This document shows, piece after piece, positions 52,558 to 60,639 of a stretch of 64,000 nucleotides of DNA. The stretch is from assembly GCF_025938095.1 (NCBI RefSeq), contig NZ_JAPCZF010000005.1, positions 248,001 to 312,000 on the forward strand. Reading direction: 5' to 3'. The DNA is from Novosphingobium sp. JCM 18896 (GTDB lineage: Bacteria > Pseudomonadota > Alphaproteobacteria > Sphingomonadales > Sphingomonadaceae). Position numbers and translations under genes: made by a program. Positions within the stretch are counted from its first letter, which is position 1, and every line of letters begins with the position of its first letter. The notes below the pieces were generated by a model. That model was not told the origin of the DNA. It did not search any database and saw only the letters and a program-made list of their open reading frames with translations.

Positions 52558-53205
52558 ATGATCGAACCCGCCGACGATAACCGCCCCGCCTGCCAGCTCT
52601 ATCTGATCTCGCCGCTTGACGTCGGCGGGAGCTTTCCCGATCGGCTGGCGCGCGCGCTCGACGCGGGCGAGGTCGCGGCCTTCCAGTTCCGCGTGAAGGG
52701 CATCGATGAACATGCGGCGGCCGCGCTGGCCGAGCCGCTGCAGCGCATCTGCAACGATCGCGCGGTCGCCTTCATCGTCAACGACTCGATCTCGCTGGCC
52801 AAGCGCCTCGGCGCCGACGGCGTGCACCTGGGCCAGGACGACGGCGATATCGCCGACGCGCGCGCGCGGCTCGGGCGCGATGCGCAGATCGGCGTCACCT
52901 GCCACGCCAGCCGCCATCTCGCGATGGAAGCCGGCGAGGCGGGAGCCGACTACGTCGCTTTCGGTGCCTTCTTCGAGACGCAGACGAAGCAAACCGAGCA
53001 TCGCGCCGAGCTCGAGACGCTGACCTGGTGGCAGGCGGTGTTCGAGATCCCCTGCGTCGCGATCGGCGGGATCACGCCGCAGAACTGCGGGCCTTTGGTC
53101 CAGGCCGGTGCCGATTTCCTCGCGGTATCGGGCGCCGTATGGAACGGTGACGAAGTCGCCGCCGTCCGCGCCTTCCACGAGGCGATCGCGGCGGCGAGAG
53201 GCTAA
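52558..53205 (+). CDS. thiE: Thiamine phosphate synthase
   Basis: 215 residues. TIM-barrel motifs of ThiE: LYLISPLD, FQFRVKGI, FIVNDSISLAKRLGADGVHLGQDD, VTCHASRHLAMEAGEAGADYVAFGAFFET, CVAIGGITPQNCGPLVQAGADFLAVSG. It joins hydroxymethylpyrimidine diphosphate to thiazole phosphate. The FETQTKQTEH loop is a variant of the usual TxTK-type phosphate loop. No other thi genes or TPP riboswitch could be recognised in the 85 bp upstream. Some ThiE-like paralogues have other roles, so the symbol is likely but not certain. Confidence 0.85.
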   Translation: MIEPADDNRPACQLYLISPLDVGGSFPDRLARALDAGEVAAFQFRVKGIDEHAAAALAEPLQRICNDRAVAFIVNDSISLAKRLGADGVHLGQDDGDIADARARLGRDAQIGVTCHASRHLAMEAGEAGADYVAFGAFFETQTKQTEHRAELETLTWWQAVFEIPCVAIGGITPQNCGPLVQAGADFLAVSGAVWNGDEVAAVRAFHEAIAAARG

Positions 53206-53209
53206 GCCC

Positions 53210-53407
53210 CTAACGCATCATCAGCATGATGCCCCAGGCGAGCCCGGTCGCCGCGATGAACAGCGGCCATGACCATTCGAAGGCATGGCCGGCGATCGCC
53301 AACTCGTGAATGTTGAGGAAGCCGCCTTTCGAGCCGCCGCCATGGATCACGGTCGAAACGACGAAAGTCAGAATGCCGCCCATGAGCAGCGCCTTGATCA
53401 GCGACAT
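53210..53407 (-). CDS. Small two-helix membrane protein (paralogue 2)
   Basis: 65 residues. It starts MSLIKALLMGGILTFVVSTV, has a short loop with GGGSKGGFLNIHELAIAGHAF, then EWSWPLFIAATGLAWGIMLM. It is clearly related to the product at 53474-53689: both start MSLxKAL, share GFL, IAG and WSWP, and have the same two-helix plan. The function is unknown; small proteins of this kind can modulate membrane partners. The genes are 66 bp apart on the same strand. Confidence 0.75.
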   Translation of the reverse strand: MSLIKALLMGGILTFVVSTVIHGGGSKGGFLNIHELAIAGHAFEWSWPLFIAATGLAWGIMLMMR

Positions 53408-53473
53408 CGATAGCCTCCCTGGGCCGAATTGTTTTCTGTTTAGCGCCTTGCTTCGCCGCGGCCAAGCCGGAGC

Positions 53474-53689
53474 TCAGGTCCGCTTCGCCGCATGCATCAC
53501 GAGCAGGCCGTTGATCGCCATCACGGCCATGAAGAACGGCCACGACCAGTAGACCGATTGGCCGGCAATGCGCGCATTCTCCAGGTCCAGAAAGCCGACG
53601 TGGTCGGCTTCCGATCCCAGCGCGCCGACGATCGCCGCGACAAGCAGCGTCAGGATCGTGCTCGGTACGAGTGCTTTCATCAGGCTCAT
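53474..53689 (-). CDS. Small two-helix membrane protein (paralogue 1)
   Basis: 71 residues from ATG 53689, chosen because GGAGGG lies directly upstream and the product then begins MSLMKAL like its paralogue. Helix 1 is LVPSTILTLLVAAIVGALGS, the loop includes HVGFLDLENARIAGQSV, and helix 2 is WSWPFFMAVMAINGLLVM, ending in a basic tail (HAAKRT). It lies downstream of the MarR gene of the F420 module, 120 bp away, so it may or may not belong to that transcript. Function unknown. Confidence 0.75.
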   Translation of the reverse strand: MSLMKALVPSTILTLLVAAIVGALGSEADHVGFLDLENARIAGQSVYWSWPFFMAVMAINGLLVMHAAKRT

Positions 53690-53809
53690 GGTCTTTCCCT
53701 CCATCAGCCCCAACGTAGTCCCCGCGACAAGCGATAGACTTACGTGGTTGGCACGGGATGAAGCGATGACCTTAGTGCCGGAGTAACCGTATTGCCCCGG
53801 TTCGGTGTG

Positions 53810-54343
53810 TCATTCGGGCCACTCGGGCTCGCGCGCCAGAGCGCGCAACACTTCGGCGGCCACGCGCAGTTCGGCCGCATCGAACCCGGGCAGGCGGCGG
53901 TGCACGATCTCGGAGAATTCGGCACGAACCTCCTGGCTGGCCTTCTGCCCCAGCGGGGTCAGCGTCAGTTCGGTCTTGCGGCGATCGTCCTTGCCCGGGC
54001 GCGATTCGATCAGGCCGGCTTCGGTCAGGCGGACGAGCTCGGCGGTGATCAGGCTGCGTCCGACACAGAACACCGAGGCGAGTTCGAGCGGATAGGTGAT
54101 CCCGTTCGACACGACGTTGAGGATCCAGGCGCCGCGCGGACCCAGGTTGTAGCGCTGGGTGACCTTGGCCGTCGCGGCCCGCAAGGCGCGCTGGCCGAAG
54201 GCGAGCCCTTCGGCGAGGAAAGCCACCTCTTCGACCGAGAAGTCCGCGCCGCCGGGCTTCGCCGGACGCTCGGGCGTCTGGCGGTTGAGTTCGCTCGAGA
54301 AGTTGCGCAGGGTCTTTTCGCGGTCAGGGTGGTTCACGCGCAC
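53810..54343 (-). CDS. MarR family transcriptional regulator at the end of the F420 module
   Basis: 177 residues. It has the winged helix-turn-helix GPRGAWILNVVSNGITYPLELASVFCVGRSLITAELVRLTEAGLIE and the wing RPGKDDRRKTELTLTPLGQ. The N-terminal ~35 residues are charged and not part of the fold. It lies 54 bp after the MFS gene on the same strand, so it is probably the last gene of the npdG-cofC-SDR-LLM-MFS string and a candidate regulator of it. The ligand would then be the pathway substrate, which is inference. Confidence 0.88.
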   Translation of the reverse strand: MRVNHPDREKTLRNFSSELNRQTPERPAKPGGADFSVEEVAFLAEGLAFGQRALRAATAKVTQRYNLGPRGAWILNVVSNGITYPLELASVFCVGRSLITAELVRLTEAGLIESRPGKDDRRKTELTLTPLGQKASQEVRAEFSEIVHRRLPGFDAAELRVAAEVLRALAREPEWPE

Positions 54344-54397
54344 CTCATTGCGCGCCGCGCCGCCGCAGGCAAGAGCTTTGCTGCCGGGTAGCGCAAG

Positions 54398-55678
54398 CTA
54401 TTCGGCGGGGGCGGGCTGGCCGACCGGCTGATCCAGCGGTGTCGATGCCGCGAACTGCGGGTAGGGGCCGAGACCGGCAAACAGCATGGCGCAGACCAGC
54501 ATGACCGGGGCCGCGGTCCACAGCAGTGCCGTATAGCTCCCCGTGGCATCGTGGATCGCGCCGGCGAGCAGCGGGCCGAACGAAGTACCCGCCATCATGG
54601 CGCTGGCGATCGTGCCGAAGATCACGCCGAAGTTGCGCAGGCCGGCATAGCGCGAGATCAGATAGGTGCTGACCTGCAGACCGGCCCCGCCGGCGAAGCC
54701 GAGGCAGAGCGTGCCGATCAGCAGTTCGCTGCGCGTGCCGAAGGTGTCGAGCAGCAGGAAATAGCCCACTGCACCGATCGCGAAGCTGCCCACGGGAATC
54801 ACGCTGCCTTGGACGCGGTCGAGCAGCCAGCCGGCGAGGAACTTGCCGACGAGCCCGGCCACGCCGGCGCTGGCGGCAATCTCGACCGCCTGGCCGCGCG
54901 AGACACCGGTCTCGGTGAGCAGCGGTACGAGGTGCACGGTAACCCCTGCGCCGGCAAAGGCCATCAGCAGGTTGGCCAGGGCGATGCGGATCACGCGGGA
55001 ATCGCGGCAGGCCTCGGCGATCGTGAGCCCGGGCAGGCGGCCGTCTCCGCCCTGGGACGCGGCCTTCTGGCGCTGGCCTAGAGCGTGGGCGTCGTGGAAG
55101 AACAAGGCCACCAGCACCGCGCCGAGGCCTGCCCAGCCGATGCCGATGTAGAGATAGGCCTGGGCCCAGCCCTGGCTCTGGATCAGGGCATTGGCGATCA
55201 GCGGGGCGAAGACCTGGCCCATGGCCGAGCCGCTGAGCACGGCGGCGAGGGCGAGGCCGCGACTGGTCGAGAACACGCTCGACGTGCCCGCGCTCCACAC
55301 GGTCGACTTGATCGCCACCGAGCACAGCGAGAACACCAGCCAGAGCCCGAACCATTGGGTCAGCGAACCGTCGGCGAGGCTGAACAGCGCGAAAGTCGCG
55401 CCCGACAGGATCAGGCCGTAAAGCGCGATCCGGCGCGAGCCGATGCGATCGAGCAGCGCGCCCATCGGTGGGCCGACGAAAGTGGCGGTGAGGCCGAAGA
55501 TCGTCAGCCCCACAGAGATCTGCGCGCGGCTCCAGCCGAAGGCCTTTTCGAGCGGCTCCATGAAGGTGCCAAGCGAATAGGTGACCATCGAGTAGAACGA
55601 GAAGCCGACGAGCCCCGCGACGATCAGTGGCCAGTGCGCCTTCCATTCCTGGAGCGCCGTCCGTTCCGCCTCGATCAT
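54398..55678 (-). CDS. MFS transporter in the F420 module
   Basis: 426 residues with 12 predicted helices. It has GPPMGALLDRIGSRR (the loop 2-3 motif) and GLVGKFLAGWLLDRVQG in the second half, the usual MFS symmetry. The overall pattern resembles monocarboxylate/oxalate-formate type carriers. It is placed between the LLM oxidoreductase gene (58 bp upstream) and the MarR gene, and probably imports an organic acid or aromatic substrate for the F420-linked enzymes, or exports a product. Substrate unknown. Confidence 0.88.
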   Translation of the reverse strand: MIEAERTALQEWKAHWPLIVAGLVGFSFYSMVTYSLGTFMEPLEKAFGWSRAQISVGLTIFGLTATFVGPPMGALLDRIGSRRIALYGLILSGATFALFSLADGSLTQWFGLWLVFSLCSVAIKSTVWSAGTSSVFSTSRGLALAAVLSGSAMGQVFAPLIANALIQSQGWAQAYLYIGIGWAGLGAVLVALFFHDAHALGQRQKAASQGGDGRLPGLTIAEACRDSRVIRIALANLLMAFAGAGVTVHLVPLLTETGVSRGQAVEIAASAGVAGLVGKFLAGWLLDRVQGSVIPVGSFAIGAVGYFLLLDTFGTRSELLIGTLCLGFAGGAGLQVSTYLISRYAGLRNFGVIFGTIASAMMAGTSFGPLLAGAIHDATGSYTALLWTAAPVMLVCAMLFAGLGPYPQFAASTPLDQPVGQPAPAE

Positions 55679-55736
55679 CGCGGGCTTCCTTTCCCTGGAT
55701 GGGCCGGCTTTGATCGGCCGGTCCCCTAAGCCATCG

Positions 55737-56654
55737 TCAGTCGACCTTGCTGATCACCTCTTCGCCGAACTGACGCGCGAGATCACACCATTCGGCGCGG
55801 GTCGAGGCAAGCACCGAGGCGCCCGAACCGTCGACACCGATCGATTTCATGTGGGCATAGTGGTCGATCGCCTCCTGGGCATTGAAGCCCGGCTTGATCT
55901 GGAAGGTGCTCGACGCGATCACCGGCGGCGGCGTCGCGCGGCCGACCTTCTCGCAATGGGCCTTCATGTATTCGATGGCCTCGATGATGTCGTCGTCACC
56001 CTCGATATTGGCGGTGCGCGCGGTGTCGGTCACCATCTTGGGGACGATGAACGGGTGCCAGGCGTCGCCGAGTTCGACCGTGCGGCGCAGCGCGCGCTTC
56101 GAATTGCCGCCGACGAGCAGCGGCGGATGCGGGTTCTGCACGGGCTTGGGCAGCACGCGGTTGCCGACGGCGGTATAGCCGGTGCCTTCGAACGAGAAGT
56201 CCTCGCCGGTCCAGGCGAGCTTCATCGCCTTCATATATTCGTCCATCAGGTCGTTGCGGCTGTCGAAGTCGACGCCGAGCGCCTTGTATTCGGGCTTCAG
56301 ATAGCCGGCGCCGAGACCGAGGATCACGCGGCCGTTCGAGAAGGCGTCAAGCGACGAGACCGACCGCGCGGTGATGAAAGGGTTGCGATAGGGCAGGACG
56401 ACGATGTTCGTCTGCAGCCGCAGCTTGGTGGTCACCGCCGCGACCATCGACAGCATGACGAAGGGATCCTGCGCATAGTGGCCGCCGTTGTCGAGCCAGC
56501 GGTAGGACGGCACCGGGTGGTCGGTGACGGTGCCCGACCAGAAGCCGGCATCCTCGGCCGCCTTGGCGCATTCGTGGACCGCCGCCATCGAGACGAACTC
56601 GTCGCCGTACTGGATGTGGTCGAAGGGAAGGGTAACGCTGAGTGTGAAGGTCAT
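55737..56654 (-). CDS. LLM-class (luciferase-like) oxidoreductase, probably F420-dependent
   Basis: 305 residues. A bacterial-luciferase-like TIM barrel: MTFTLSVTLPFDHIQ, AKAAEDAGFWSGTVTDHPV, TTKLRLQTNIVVLPYRNPFI, ARSVSSLDAFSNGRVILGLGAGY, PPLLVGGNSKRALRRTVELGDAWHP. This family uses either FMN or F420; location inside a complete F420 locus favours F420H2 or F420. It would carry out a hydride transfer on a small organic substrate. RBS AGGAC lies before ATG 56654. It is between the SDR and MFS genes in one string. The final cofactor choice is not proven by sequence. Confidence 0.88.
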   Translation of the reverse strand: MTFTLSVTLPFDHIQYGDEFVSMAAVHECAKAAEDAGFWSGTVTDHPVPSYRWLDNGGHYAQDPFVMLSMVAAVTTKLRLQTNIVVLPYRNPFITARSVSSLDAFSNGRVILGLGAGYLKPEYKALGVDFDSRNDLMDEYMKAMKLAWTGEDFSFEGTGYTAVGNRVLPKPVQNPHPPLLVGGNSKRALRRTVELGDAWHPFIVPKMVTDTARTANIEGDDDIIEAIEYMKAHCEKVGRATPPPVIASSTFQIKPGFNAQEAIDHYAHMKSIGVDGSGASVLASTRAEWCDLARQFGEEVISKVD

Positions 56655-56682
56655 TGTCTAAGTCCTAAAAGTATTTGAAAAA

Positions 56683-57540
56683 TCAGTCGGTGACTTCGGG
56701 CGGCAGGATCCAGTCCTGCTTGCTGTCGCGGACCCAGCCGCTCGAGGCCCAGGAGCCGCCGTCGACGGGGAGGATCGTGCCGGTGACGTAGCTGGCCATC
56801 TTCGAGGCGAGGAACACCGCGGCCATGCCGCATTCCATGTCCACGCCGGCGCGGCCCGCGGGCACGCGCGCGGCGACCGAGGCTTCGGCGCTGGGGCCGG
56901 GGACGTACCACTTGCTCTCGTCGACCGGGCCGGTGAAGTTGCCGCGAATGCCGGGGGTGATCGTGATGTCGGGCGCGATCGTGTTTACGCGAATGCCGTA
57001 TTCGGCGAGTTCGAGCGCCAGGGTACGCGTCAGGTTGTTGATGCCCGCCTTGCAGGCCGCATAGACCGCATAACCGGGCGCCGCGCGCGAGCCTTCGATC
57101 GACGAGACGTTGATGATCGAGCCGCCGCGCTTGCCCTCGATCATGATCGGGATCGCGGCCGAGGTGGCGGCGAGGTTGCTGACCAGGTTGAGATCGATGT
57201 GGCGCCGCCAGTTCTTCTCCTGGAGGTCCTTGAAGTGGCGCCGCGCGACGCCGCCGGCGTTGTTCACGAGGATGTCGAGCCGGCCGAACTTGGCGCCGGT
57301 CTCGGCCACGGCCTCGGCGACCTTGTCGGTCTCCATGACGTTGTAGGGGAAGGTCAGGACCTCGCGGCCGCGCTGGCGTACCTGCGCGGCGACTTCGTCG
57401 CAGCGCTCGGGCACGTTGTCGATCACGGCGACGTTGGCGCCCATGTCGGCCATGCACAAAGCGATCGCGCGGCCGATGCCGCCGCCGCCGCCGGTGACGA
57501 AGGCCACCTGGCCGGAAAGGTCTATCGCGCTGGCATCCAT
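56683..57540 (-). CDS. SDR family oxidoreductase in the F420 module
   Basis: 285 residues. Classical short-chain dehydrogenase: TGGGGGIGRAIA near the N-terminus, VIDN after the second strand (aspartate favouring NAD), ILVNNAGG, the catalytic serine in INVSSIEGS and YAVYAACK with the catalytic tyrosine and lysine, and GTILPVDGGSW. A C-terminal extension (SSGWVRDSKQDW) is longer than usual. It oxidises an alcohol or reduces a ketone. RBS-like GAGGA precedes ATG 57540; it starts 20 bp after cofC, so cofactor synthesis and this enzyme share a transcript. Confidence 0.92.
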   Translation of the reverse strand: MDASAIDLSGQVAFVTGGGGGIGRAIALCMADMGANVAVIDNVPERCDEVAAQVRQRGREVLTFPYNVMETDKVAEAVAETGAKFGRLDILVNNAGGVARRHFKDLQEKNWRRHIDLNLVSNLAATSAAIPIMIEGKRGGSIINVSSIEGSRAAPGYAVYAACKAGINNLTRTLALELAEYGIRVNTIAPDITITPGIRGNFTGPVDESKWYVPGPSAEASVAARVPAGRAGVDMECGMAAVFLASKMASYVTGTILPVDGGSWASSGWVRDSKQDWILPPEVTD

Positions 57541-57560
57541 GTTTCCCGTATCCTCTTTTT

Positions 57561-58148
57561 CTAGCTTGCCGATTTCAGCAAGTCCGCCGCATCGGACAGG
57601 TCTTCGGGCTCGTCCACGTCGCGGGATAGTCCCGGACTGTGAACCTCGCTGATCCCGAGTCCCATCCGCCCCGCTTCGGCGTTGTGCAGGGCAAAGCTGT
57701 CAATCCCGAAGGCGAATGAAAAGCCCCTTGCCGCGGGCAGCGGCAGCGAAATCGCGTTGGTACCGGTACCGTGGCGGTCCGGGGCAATCGCGATCTCTCC
57801 TTCGGGCGCGGCGGCGAGCAATTCGATGTCCTGTGCGGTTACCAGCGGCAGGTCGCCGTGGATCACGATCAGCCGGTTCGCCTGGCCGTCTGCCTCGTCG
57901 AGGGCGGCCGCGGCGGCGGCGTTGAGCCCCTGGCCGGGGTCGGCCATTAAGGTCACCTCGGCCGGGAGACTGCGCGCCGACCCGATCAGCCGCACTTCGT
58001 CGACGTTGCGCGCGCCCTGCGCGGCCGCGAGCACGCGCGCGAGCATGGCCTCGACGAGCGCGCCGCGCGCGGTCTCGTCGAGCACGCCGGCCAGCCGGCT
58101 CTTGCTTTCCGGCGTGGCCCTGAGCGGTATGATCGCCCAGACCGTCAT
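57561..58148 (-). CDS. cofC: CofC, phospho-(enol)lactate/phosphoglycerate guanylyltransferase
   Basis: 195 residues. A nucleotidyltransferase fold: VWAIIPLRATPESKSRLAGVLDE at the N-terminus, VTLMADPGQGLNAAAAAALD, IVIHGDLPLV with the metal-binding aspartate, and FSFAFGIDSFALHNAEA. It activates a three-carbon phosphoacid with GTP to make the guanylylated donor that CofD uses in F420 synthesis. Family members may use phospholactate, phosphoenolpyruvate or 3-phosphoglycerate, which cannot be told from sequence by eye. One base separates it from npdG. Confidence 0.9.
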   Translation of the reverse strand: MTVWAIIPLRATPESKSRLAGVLDETARGALVEAMLARVLAAAQGARNVDEVRLIGSARSLPAEVTLMADPGQGLNAAAAAALDEADGQANRLIVIHGDLPLVTAQDIELLAAAPEGEIAIAPDRHGTGTNAISLPLPAARGFSFAFGIDSFALHNAEAGRMGLGISEVHSPGLSRDVDEPEDLSDAADLLKSAS

Positions 58149-58149
58149 C

Positions 58150-58803
58150 TTATGGAATGGCCGGCGCCGTGGTCAGACCGGTGAAGCGGATGCCCGCGCC
58201 GTCGGCCTTGTAGGTCTTGTTCATGTAGATCAGCAGCGAGGTGATCGCCTCGGCCGCGGCCGAATTGACCAGCGCGCCGCCCGACAGGCCGCGCAGTTCC
58301 ATGTCGTTGACCAGGCCGACGACCGTGTTGCGCGCCTCGATGTCGTCGCTGAACACCAGCACGTCGCAATCAACCTTGGCGTCGGTATCGAGGATGTGCG
58401 CCGCGACGTTGTGGAAGGCGGTGACGAAGCGAATGTCGGGGCCCAGGTGCTCGCGCGCCTCGGCGGCGGCGCTGCCCGCGGCGGGGAGCTGCACGCGCAT
58501 GACCTTGGGCGGCACCAGCGGCACGGTGGTGTCGACGACGATCGCCGAGCCGACCTTGTCCTTGATCTGCTTGAGCGTGGCTTCCTGGTTCTCGTAGGGC
58601 ACGGTGACGATGACGACGTCCTTGCCCTGCGCGGCGTCGTCGTTCGACGCGCCCTTGGTGCCCAGGCCCATTTCGGCGGCGATGGCTTCGCCCTTTTCCG
58701 CCGCGCGGCTGCCGATGGTGACTTCATGTCCCGCCTTGGCGAGACGGCGGGCGATGCCCTTGCCGAGGTGGCCCGTGCCGCCGATGACCGCGATGGATGC
58801 CAT
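58150..58803 (-). CDS. npdG: NADPH:F420 oxidoreductase
   Basis: 217 residues. Rossmann N-terminus IAVIGGTGHLGKGIARRLAK with TIGSR after strand 2 (serine and arginine for the NADPH phosphate), then DVVIVTVPYENQ, VVDTTVPLVPP, FVTAFHNVAAHIL and ALVNSAAAEAITSLLIYMNK. It moves hydride between NADPH and F420, supplying reduced cofactor to the LLM enzyme. It is the first gene of the leftward string and faces cofE across a 97-bp divergent region. The symbol is from the homologue in picrate-degrading actinobacteria (also called Fno). Confidence 0.9.
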   Translation of the reverse strand: MASIAVIGGTGHLGKGIARRLAKAGHEVTIGSRAAEKGEAIAAEMGLGTKGASNDDAAQGKDVVIVTVPYENQEATLKQIKDKVGSAIVVDTTVPLVPPKVMRVQLPAAGSAAAEAREHLGPDIRFVTAFHNVAAHILDTDAKVDCDVLVFSDDIEARNTVVGLVNDMELRGLSGGALVNSAAAEAITSLLIYMNKTYKADGAGIRFTGLTTAPAIP

Positions 58804-58900
58804 ATCTACTCTCCGGATTCTGTCATTGCTTGCAGGGGCTCATGCCGATAGCGGCAGGGTACGCCAAGAGATAAAAACGAAATTGCGAAGGATTTTTCGT
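58804..58900. promoter_or_regulatory. Divergent control region of the F420 locus
   Basis: 97 bp between npdG and cofE. It contains an inverted repeat TGCCG-ATAG-CGGCA at 58843-58856, a plausible operator, and an A/T-richer stretch near 58870-58897. GAAGGA at 58887-58892 is the cofE ribosome-binding site. One site could control both halves of the locus. Confidence 0.45.
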
Positions 58901-59695
58901 GTGAGCGAACAGAACGACGCGTCCCGAGCGCTCACCGTCGTGCCTTTGCATGGCATGCCGCTGTTCGCTACCGGAAGTTCGGTCGCGCGTGAAATCGCCG
59001 CAGCGATGACGCGCACGGGTATGGCGCTCGGCGATGGCGACGTGATCGTGGTCGCGCAGAAGATCGTGTCGAAAAGCGAGGGACGCACCACGCGACTGAG
59101 CGAAGTCGTTGCGGGTGAAGAGGCCGTGCGGATCGCTGCGGAGACCCAGCGCGAGGCCGCCGCGGTCCAGCTGATCCTCGACCAGTCGAGCGAGATCATG
59201 CGCGCGCACCCGGCCGCGATCATCGCGCGGCACAAGACCGGACATGTGCTCGCGAACGCCGGCATCGACGCCTCCAATGTCGAGGGCGGGGAAGACGACA
59301 CCGTGCTGCTCTGGCCGGTCGATCCCGACGCCAGCGCGCGCGCGATCCGCGCCGAGCTGCGCGCGCTGGCCGGCGCGGCGCCGGCGGTGGTGATCGCCGA
59401 CTCGATGGGGCGTGCCTGGCGGATCGGTACGGTCGGGACGGCGATCGGTTGTGCCGGGCTCTGTGTGGTCGACGACCGCCGCGGCGCCGATCAGGATCTT
59501 TTCGGGCGCACCCTGCAGGCGACGATGATCGCCGTGGCGGATGCGGTCGCCGGCGCGGCGGTGCTGGCGATGGGCGAGGGCGCCGAGGGCACGCCCGCGG
59601 CGCTGGTGCGCGGCGTGGGCCGATGGGTATCGGTTGAGGACGGACCGGGGATGACCGTGGGTCTCCGCCCGGTAGAACAGGACATGTTTCGATGA
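58901..59695 (+). CDS. cofE: CofE, coenzyme F420-0:L-glutamate ligase (stand-alone)
   Basis: 264 residues from GTG 58901 (GAAGGA 8 bases upstream; MSEQNDASR). It has LTVVPLHGMPLF, GDVIVVAQKIVSKSEGRTTRLSEV, RHKTGHVLANAGIDASNVEGG, VVIADSMGRAWRIGTVGTAIG and VVDDRRGADQDLFGRTLQ, all typical of CofE. It adds gamma-linked glutamates to F420-0. Unlike the mycobacterial FbiB there is no C-terminal nitroreductase-like FMN domain, so dehydro-F420 reduction must be elsewhere or unnecessary. The stop overlaps the cofD start (ATGA at 59692-59695). Confidence 0.93.
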   Translation: MSEQNDASRALTVVPLHGMPLFATGSSVAREIAAAMTRTGMALGDGDVIVVAQKIVSKSEGRTTRLSEVVAGEEAVRIAAETQREAAAVQLILDQSSEIMRAHPAAIIARHKTGHVLANAGIDASNVEGGEDDTVLLWPVDPDASARAIRAELRALAGAAPAVVIADSMGRAWRIGTVGTAIGCAGLCVVDDRRGADQDLFGRTLQATMIAVADAVAGAAVLAMGEGAEGTPAALVRGVGRWVSVEDGPGMTVGLRPVEQDMFR

Positions 59696-60633
59696 GCCAT
59701 ATTCTCGCGCTTTCGGGCGGCGTCGGCGGTGCCAAGCTGGCGGCGGGCCTCGCGGCGGTCTTGCCGGCCGAGGATCTGACGATCGCGGTCAACACCGGCG
59801 ACGATTTCGAACATCTCGGCGTGACGATCTGTCCAGACATCGACTCGGTGACCTATGCGCTGGCCGGGCTCAACGACACCGTCCGCGGCTGGGGCGTGGT
59901 CGACGAGTCCTGGCGGACGATGGAACGCCTCGGCGCGCTGGGTGAGGAAACCTGGTTCAACCTCGGCGACCGCGACATGGCGATGCACTTGGCGCGATCC
60001 TGGCGTCTGCGCGCGGGCGAGAGTCTGTCCGAAGTCACCGCGCGACTGACCGGAGCGCTGGGCATCGGGCCGCGCGTCGTACCGATGAGCGATGCGCCGG
60101 TGCGAACCCAGGTTCAGACTGAGGACGGCTGGCTCGACTTCCAGCACTATTTCGTGCGCGAGCAGTGCCGCCCCGCGGCCCGGGCGATCCGGTTCGACGG
60201 CACGCCGGGCGCGGCGATGTCGCCGGGCCTCGCCGAAGCGCTGGCGCGGCCCGATCTGGCGGCGGTGATCCTCTGCCCGTCGAACCCGTTCCTCAGCGTC
60301 GATCCGATCCTCGCGGTCGACGGCGTGCGCGAGGCCCTGGCCGCGCGCAAGGTGCCCTTCGTCGCGGTCTCGCCGCTGGTCGCCGGGCAGTCGCTCAAGG
60401 GGCCGCTGGGCAAACTGCTCGGCGAGCTCGGCCGCGAGAACAGCAACGCCGCGATCGCCGCGCACTATGCGGGGCTGCTCGATCACCTGATCATCGACGA
60501 ATCCGATGCCGCCGACGCCGAGGGCTTGCGCGCCATGGGAATTTGCGCAACGGTGACCCCAACAGTCATGTACGGAGCCGCTGAACGGGAGCAGCTCGCG
60601 CGCGTAGCACTGTCAGCAGCCCGACTTGGATAG
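59692..60633 (+). CDS. cofD: CofD, 2-phospho-L-lactate transferase-type enzyme of F420 synthesis
   Basis: 313 residues. It has the N-terminal loop ILALSGGVGGAKLAAGLAAV, VNTGDDFEHLGVTICPDIDSVTYALAGL, WFNLGDRDMAMHLARS, VPMSDAPVRT and LCPSNPFLSVDPILAV. It joins the activated three-carbon phospho group from CofC to Fo, giving F420-0 (or a variant). It is coupled to cofE upstream and lies 6 bp before fbiC. Length and motifs are normal for the CofD/FbiA family. Confidence 0.95.
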   Translation: MSHILALSGGVGGAKLAAGLAAVLPAEDLTIAVNTGDDFEHLGVTICPDIDSVTYALAGLNDTVRGWGVVDESWRTMERLGALGEETWFNLGDRDMAMHLARSWRLRAGESLSEVTARLTGALGIGPRVVPMSDAPVRTQVQTEDGWLDFQHYFVREQCRPAARAIRFDGTPGAAMSPGLAEALARPDLAAVILCPSNPFLSVDPILAVDGVREALAARKVPFVAVSPLVAGQSLKGPLGKLLGELGRENSNAAIAAHYAGLLDHLIIDESDAADAEGLRAMGICATVTPTVMYGAAEREQLARVALSAARLG

Positions 60634-60639
60634 GATGAC

